A stretch of DNA of 64,000 bases, from contig DISJ01000017.1 in NCBI GenBank assembly GCA_002421605.1, positions 97,938 to 161,937 of the forward strand, given 5' to 3'. How positions within the stretch are numbered: position 1 is the first letter of the stretch; every line of letters starts with the position of its first letter. Origin of the DNA: Rhodobacteraceae bacterium UBA6213. GTDB lineage: Bacteria > Pseudomonadota > Alphaproteobacteria > Rhodobacterales > Rhodobacteraceae. Shown here in pieces: positions 61,498 through 64,000 of this stretch. The position numbers were made by a program, and so were the translations under genes. Under the pieces are notes generated by a model that worked only from the letters and a program-made list of their open reading frames with translations, ran no database searches and had not been told where the DNA came from.

Positions 61498-62193
61498 GTG
61501 CACATCACATGGCTGGGTCACTCAAGCTTTCGCATCGAGATTGCAGAAGCGGTGCTGCTGATCGACCCATGGCTCAGCGGCAACCCGATGTTTCCCGCGC
61601 CGCGCCGCGCCGAGGCGATTGACGGGGCCACGCATATCCTGATCACCCATGGACACGGCGACCACACCGGTGACGCGTTGGCAATCGCAAAGGAAAAGAA
61701 CATCCCCATCGCGGGAACCTACGATCTGATAAGTTGGTGGGCCGAGTGCGAAGGCATTACCGGCATCGGCTTCAACAAGGGCGGCACCATCACCGTCGGC
61801 AGCGCGGCAGTGACAATGGTAAATGCCTGCCATTCCTCATCACTCGCAAGCGCGGCGGGCCCGGTTTATGCGGGTCACGAGGCAGGCTACATGATCGCCG
61901 GGGAAGGCCACACAATCTATGTGTCTGGCGATACTGACATCATGGCCGATATGGACTGGATGGGCGAATACCATGCGCCCGATATCGGCATTTTGGCCTG
62001 CGGTGGCAATTTCACAATGGATATGGCGCGCGCCGCCTATGCTGCGCGCAAGTATTTCGCCTTTCGCACAGTCATACCCTGCCACTATCGCACCTTTCCG
62101 ATTCTCGCGCAAAACGCCGATGCGCTGCGCTCGGGCTTGCCGCCGGGGGTGAGCCTGATCGAGCCCGAGGTATTGGTGCCAATCACACTTTGA
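61498..62193 (+). CDS. UPF0173-family metal-dependent hydrolase
   Basis: 231 aa from a GTG at 61498 (MHITWLGHSSFRIE), preceded by GGAGGA seven bases upstream. Metallo-beta-lactamase fold: THGHGDHTGDALAIA (H-x-H-x-D-H), NACHSS, SGDTDIMADM and IPCHYRTFPILAQ. All metal ligands are present. UPF0173 members hydrolyse phosphoesters in vitro; physiological substrate unknown. Divergent from the ECF sigma gene and ends against repeat copy 3. Confidence 0.9.
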   Translation: MHITWLGHSSFRIEIAEAVLLIDPWLSGNPMFPAPRRAEAIDGATHILITHGHGDHTGDALAIAKEKNIPIAGTYDLISWWAECEGITGIGFNKGGTITVGSAAVTMVNACHSSSLASAAGPVYAGHEAGYMIAGEGHTIYVSGDTDIMADMDWMGEYHAPDIGILACGGNFTMDMARAAYAARKYFAFRTVIPCHYRTFPILAQNADALRSGLPPGVSLIEPEVLVPITL

Positions 62194-62196
62194 TGC

Positions 62197-62276
62197 CTGC
62201 TTCAGGCAAAATATCCCCCGCGGAGCGCGCCTTGCGGGCCGAAAGAGCCTCCGGCGGGGATATTTAGCTGAAGCAG
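62197..62276. repeat. Inverted pair of a dispersed palindromic repeat (copy 3, opposite arrangement)
   Basis: Here CTGCTTCAG (62197-62205) is at the outer left and CTGAAGCAG (62268-62276) at the outer right, with the GGAG ends meeting in the middle. Units are the same ~33-nt module as in copies 1 and 2, but joined tail-to-tail instead of head-to-head. Lies between convergent UPF0173 (+) and tadA (-). Confidence 0.85.
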
Positions 62277-62281
62277 TTGAC

Positions 62282-62734
62282 CTAGCGCCGCGCCGCGAAA
62301 AAGTCGCGCAGTAGTTCTTCGGAGGCCGCGGCGGAAATGCCGTCATAGACCTCGGGCACGTGATGGCACTGGGGGTGGGCAAAGACCCGCGCGCCATGCG
62401 CGACGCCGCCGGATTTGGGGTCGGCGGCACCGTAATAAAGCCGTGCGATACGCGCGAAGGAAAGTGCTGCGGCGCACATCGGGCAGGGTTCGAGTGTCAC
62501 ATATAGATCATGGCCCGCCAGCCGCTCGGACCCCACGGCGGCGCAGGCGGCGCGGAGCGCCAGAATTTCGGCATGTGCAGTGGGATCGGCGCGTTCGCGT
62601 GTGCGGTTGCCTTCGGCGGCTAGCACGCGCCCATCGGGTGTCACCACCACAGCGCCCACCGGCACCTCGCCACGCGCGCCTGCGGCGCGGGCCTGGGCAA
62701 GAGCGTCGTCCATGTAGCTGTGAAACCGATCCAT
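62282..62734 (-). CDS. tadA: tRNA-specific adenosine deaminase
   Basis: 150 aa from the ATG at 62734 (MDRFHSYMDDALAQARAAGARGE). Zinc site and catalytic Glu: AHAEILALR and LEPCPMCAAAL. FARIARLYYGAADPKSGGVAHGARVF is the TadA-type loop. Converts A34 to inosine in tRNA-Arg(ACG), an essential step. Short leader separates it from the divergent rluB-type gene. Confidence 0.94.
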   Translation of the reverse strand: MDRFHSYMDDALAQARAAGARGEVPVGAVVVTPDGRVLAAEGNRTRERADPTAHAEILALRAACAAVGSERLAGHDLYVTLEPCPMCAAALSFARIARLYYGAADPKSGGVAHGARVFAHPQCHHVPEVYDGISAAASEELLRDFFAARR

Positions 62735-62842
62735 GGTGCTTCTTTGCCCATTGCGAAGCCTTTGTGCAATGCGCTTTCCCTTTGTCGCGACTGGCTCTAT
62801 GTAGCAGGCTTTGCGCCCGCCCGCCACCTGAGGAGCTGCCCG

Positions 62843-64000
62843 ATGCCCGCCGAAAAGCCCGCCCCCGAGACCTCGAGCCTTGAGCGTATTGCCAAGGTGA
62901 TGGCGCGTGCCGGCATCGCGTCGCGCCGCGATGCGGAAAAAATGATCGTCGAGGGCCGCGTGGCGGTGAACGGTGCTGTGATCAAAAGCCCCGCGCTTGA
63001 TGTCGCCCCGTCTGACCGGGTGACACTTGACGGCAAACCGATCGACGCGCCGCAGGAAACGCGGCTTTGGCTCTATTACAAACCCTTGGGCCTCGTGACC
63101 AGCGAGAAGGACGAAAAGGGTCGCCAGACGGTGTTCGACACGATGCCGGCAGAGATGCCGCGGGTGATGAGCGTCGGGCGGCTTGACCTCAATTCCGAGG
63201 GGCTATTGCTGTTGACCAACGATGGCGGTTTGAAGCGGCGCCTGGAGCTGCCCGAAACCGGCTGGCTGCGTAAATATCGCGCGCGCGTCAATGGGCGGCC
63301 TGACGATTCGACCTTCGATCCGCTGCGGCGCGGGATCACCATCGACGGCGAAGAATTTCTGCCGATGGAAATCGGGCTTGACCGGCAACAGGGCGCCAAC
63401 GCCTGGTTGACCGTTGGCATCCGAGAAGGGCGCAACCGCGAGATTCGCCGCGCGATGGAGGCGATCAAGCTGACCGTGAACCGACTGATCCGGGTATCTT
63501 ACGGGCCGTTCCGGTTGAACGACATGCAGCCCGGCGATGTGGTTGAGGTCAAGCGCAAGATCATGCGCGAACAGTTGGGCGAGCGGCTTTTGACGGGTGA
63601 TGAATCGGCGCCCGACAAACCGCTCCGCCGCCCGCGCGAGCTTGTTGAAAGCATTGAAAAACGCCCGTATCTGCGCAAATCGGCCGATGGCAGGCCCACC
63701 GATGCAGGTGCCGATGACGCACCGCGCAAGCCGCGCGCACGCGCCGCTGGCTTCAAATCGCACGCTGACAGCGCTGACCGCGCCAACCCGGCCCGCAAAG
63801 CTTACCCCCCGCGCGATGGGGCAGATCGCAAACCCTACGCAACCCGTGATGGAGCCGAACGAAAGCCCTACGCACCGCGTGAAGGCGGCGAGCGCAAACC
63901 CTACGCGCCACACGAAGGTGGTGAGCGCAAGCCTTATGCGCCCCGTGATGGAGCCGAACGAAAGCCCTACGCACAGCGTGAAGGCGGCGAGCGCAAACCA
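62843..64000 (+). CDS. rluB: RluB/RsuA-family rRNA pseudouridine synthase (3' end outside window)
   Basis: At least 386 codons, continuing past the window. S4-like RNA-binding domain at the N-terminus (ERIAKVMARAGIASRRDAEKMI). Catalytic core: VGRLDLNSEGLLLLTNDGGL with Asp in RLD, then IREGRNREIRRAMEAIKLTVNRLIRVSYGPF. Acts on 23S or 16S rRNA (RluB-like by architecture). From about residue 250 the C-terminus is basic and disordered and includes an 11-residue tandem repeat. RluB proteins often carry such basic tails. Confidence 0.9.
   Translation, partial: MPAEKPAPETSSLERIAKVMARAGIASRRDAEKMIVEGRVAVNGAVIKSPALDVAPSDRVTLDGKPIDAPQETRLWLYYKPLGLVTSEKDEKGRQTVFDTMPAEMPRVMSVGRLDLNSEGLLLLTNDGGLKRRLELPETGWLRKYRARVNGRPDDSTFDPLRRGITIDGEEFLPMEIGLDRQQGANAWLTVGIREGRNREIRRAMEAIKLTVNRLIRVSYGPFRLNDMQPGDVVEVKRKIMREQLGERLLTGDESAPDKPLRRPRELVESIEKRPYLRKSADGRPTDAGADDAPRKPRARAAGFKSHADSADRANPARKAYPPRDGADRKPYATRDGAERKPYAPREGGERKPYAPHEGGERKPYAPRDGAERKPYAQREGGERKP
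63809..64000 (+). repeat. 33-bp tandem coding repeat in the rluB tail
   Basis: Six successive copies (last one cut by the window) of an 11-codon unit with consensus PR-D/E-G-G/A-E-RKPYA begin at 63809. Units are nearly identical at DNA level (AACCCTACGC / AAGCCCTACGCA cores), indicating recent slippage or selection for a charged repeat. RKPYA is invariant in the complete copies. Number of copies beyond 64000 is unknown. Confidence 0.85.

Overview
The window is chromosomal DNA from a high-GC alphaproteobacterium, most likely a member of the Rhodobacterales. The evidence is the divergent betIBA / choXWV choline module, an ScfR-type XRE regulator with TTTGCAAA sites, a DUF2125 protein, a bacterial NDUFS4-type complex I protein, a cysteine-free ribosomal protein L33, an alphaproteobacterial type-A RNase P RNA, and a compact che operon lacking cheD. 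No integrase, transposase, CRISPR array, phage module or rRNA operon was seen.

Layout. 1-3.9 kb: a drug-efflux MFS gene cut by the window edge, an ScfR regulator, a secreted nuclease and a DUF1003 membrane protein. 3.9-10.6 kb: glycine-betaine synthesis (betI-betB-betA, minus) back to back with the choline importer (choX-choW-choV, plus). 10.7-24.5 kb: housekeeping and transport genes (two EamA exporters, a LysE-type exporter, tandem beta-barrel paralogues, yebC, an SLC13 permease, ymdB, 5-formyl-THF cyclo-ligase, guaD, an IMPase-family phosphatase, a quinone oxidoreductase, a BI-1 protein). 24.6-34.9 kb: a chemotaxis operon on the minus strand (STAS, two cheY, cheA, cheW, mcp, cheW, cheR, cheB) ending in an unusual soluble receptor-like protein. 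35-47 kb: tRNA-Arg, GNAT, DUF2125, NDUFS4-like, uvrB with an AT-rich orphan gene behind it, small stress proteins, and a molybdate operon (modE-like, modA, modB, modC) followed by an orphan TRAP binding protein. 47.5-57.2 kb: a four-gene ABC importer, rimO, a CAP-domain protein, ettA with a second AT-rich orphan, a long hairpin-rich non-coding tract, rpmG, a broken VOC gene and rnpB. 57.2-64 kb: a lipoprotein, gatCA, an ECF sigma gene with an in-frame stop plus its membrane partner, an UPF0173 hydrolase, tadA and the start of an rluB-type gene.

How the genes fit together. Choline imported by ChoXWV is oxidised by BetA and BetB to glycine betaine, and BetI can repress both arms from a palindrome in the shared intergenic region. 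The che genes are mostly joined by 1-4 nt overlaps and look like one transcription unit. Molybdate uptake is probably controlled at an inverted repeat just before modA.

Most notable observations. (1) The last che-operon gene encodes a soluble MCP-like protein with a CheZ-like D-x-T-x-Q motif and an acidic/aromatic C-terminal tail; it may be an unrecognised CheY-P phosphatase. (2) Two AT-rich orphan genes sit at the stop codons of uvrB and ettA, and each is followed by a GC-rich non-coding tract sharing a hairpin and a palindromic end motif. (3) A modular repeat occurs as an inverted pair three times, always between convergent genes. (4) Two genes carry single in-frame stops, each one transition away from a Gln codon.
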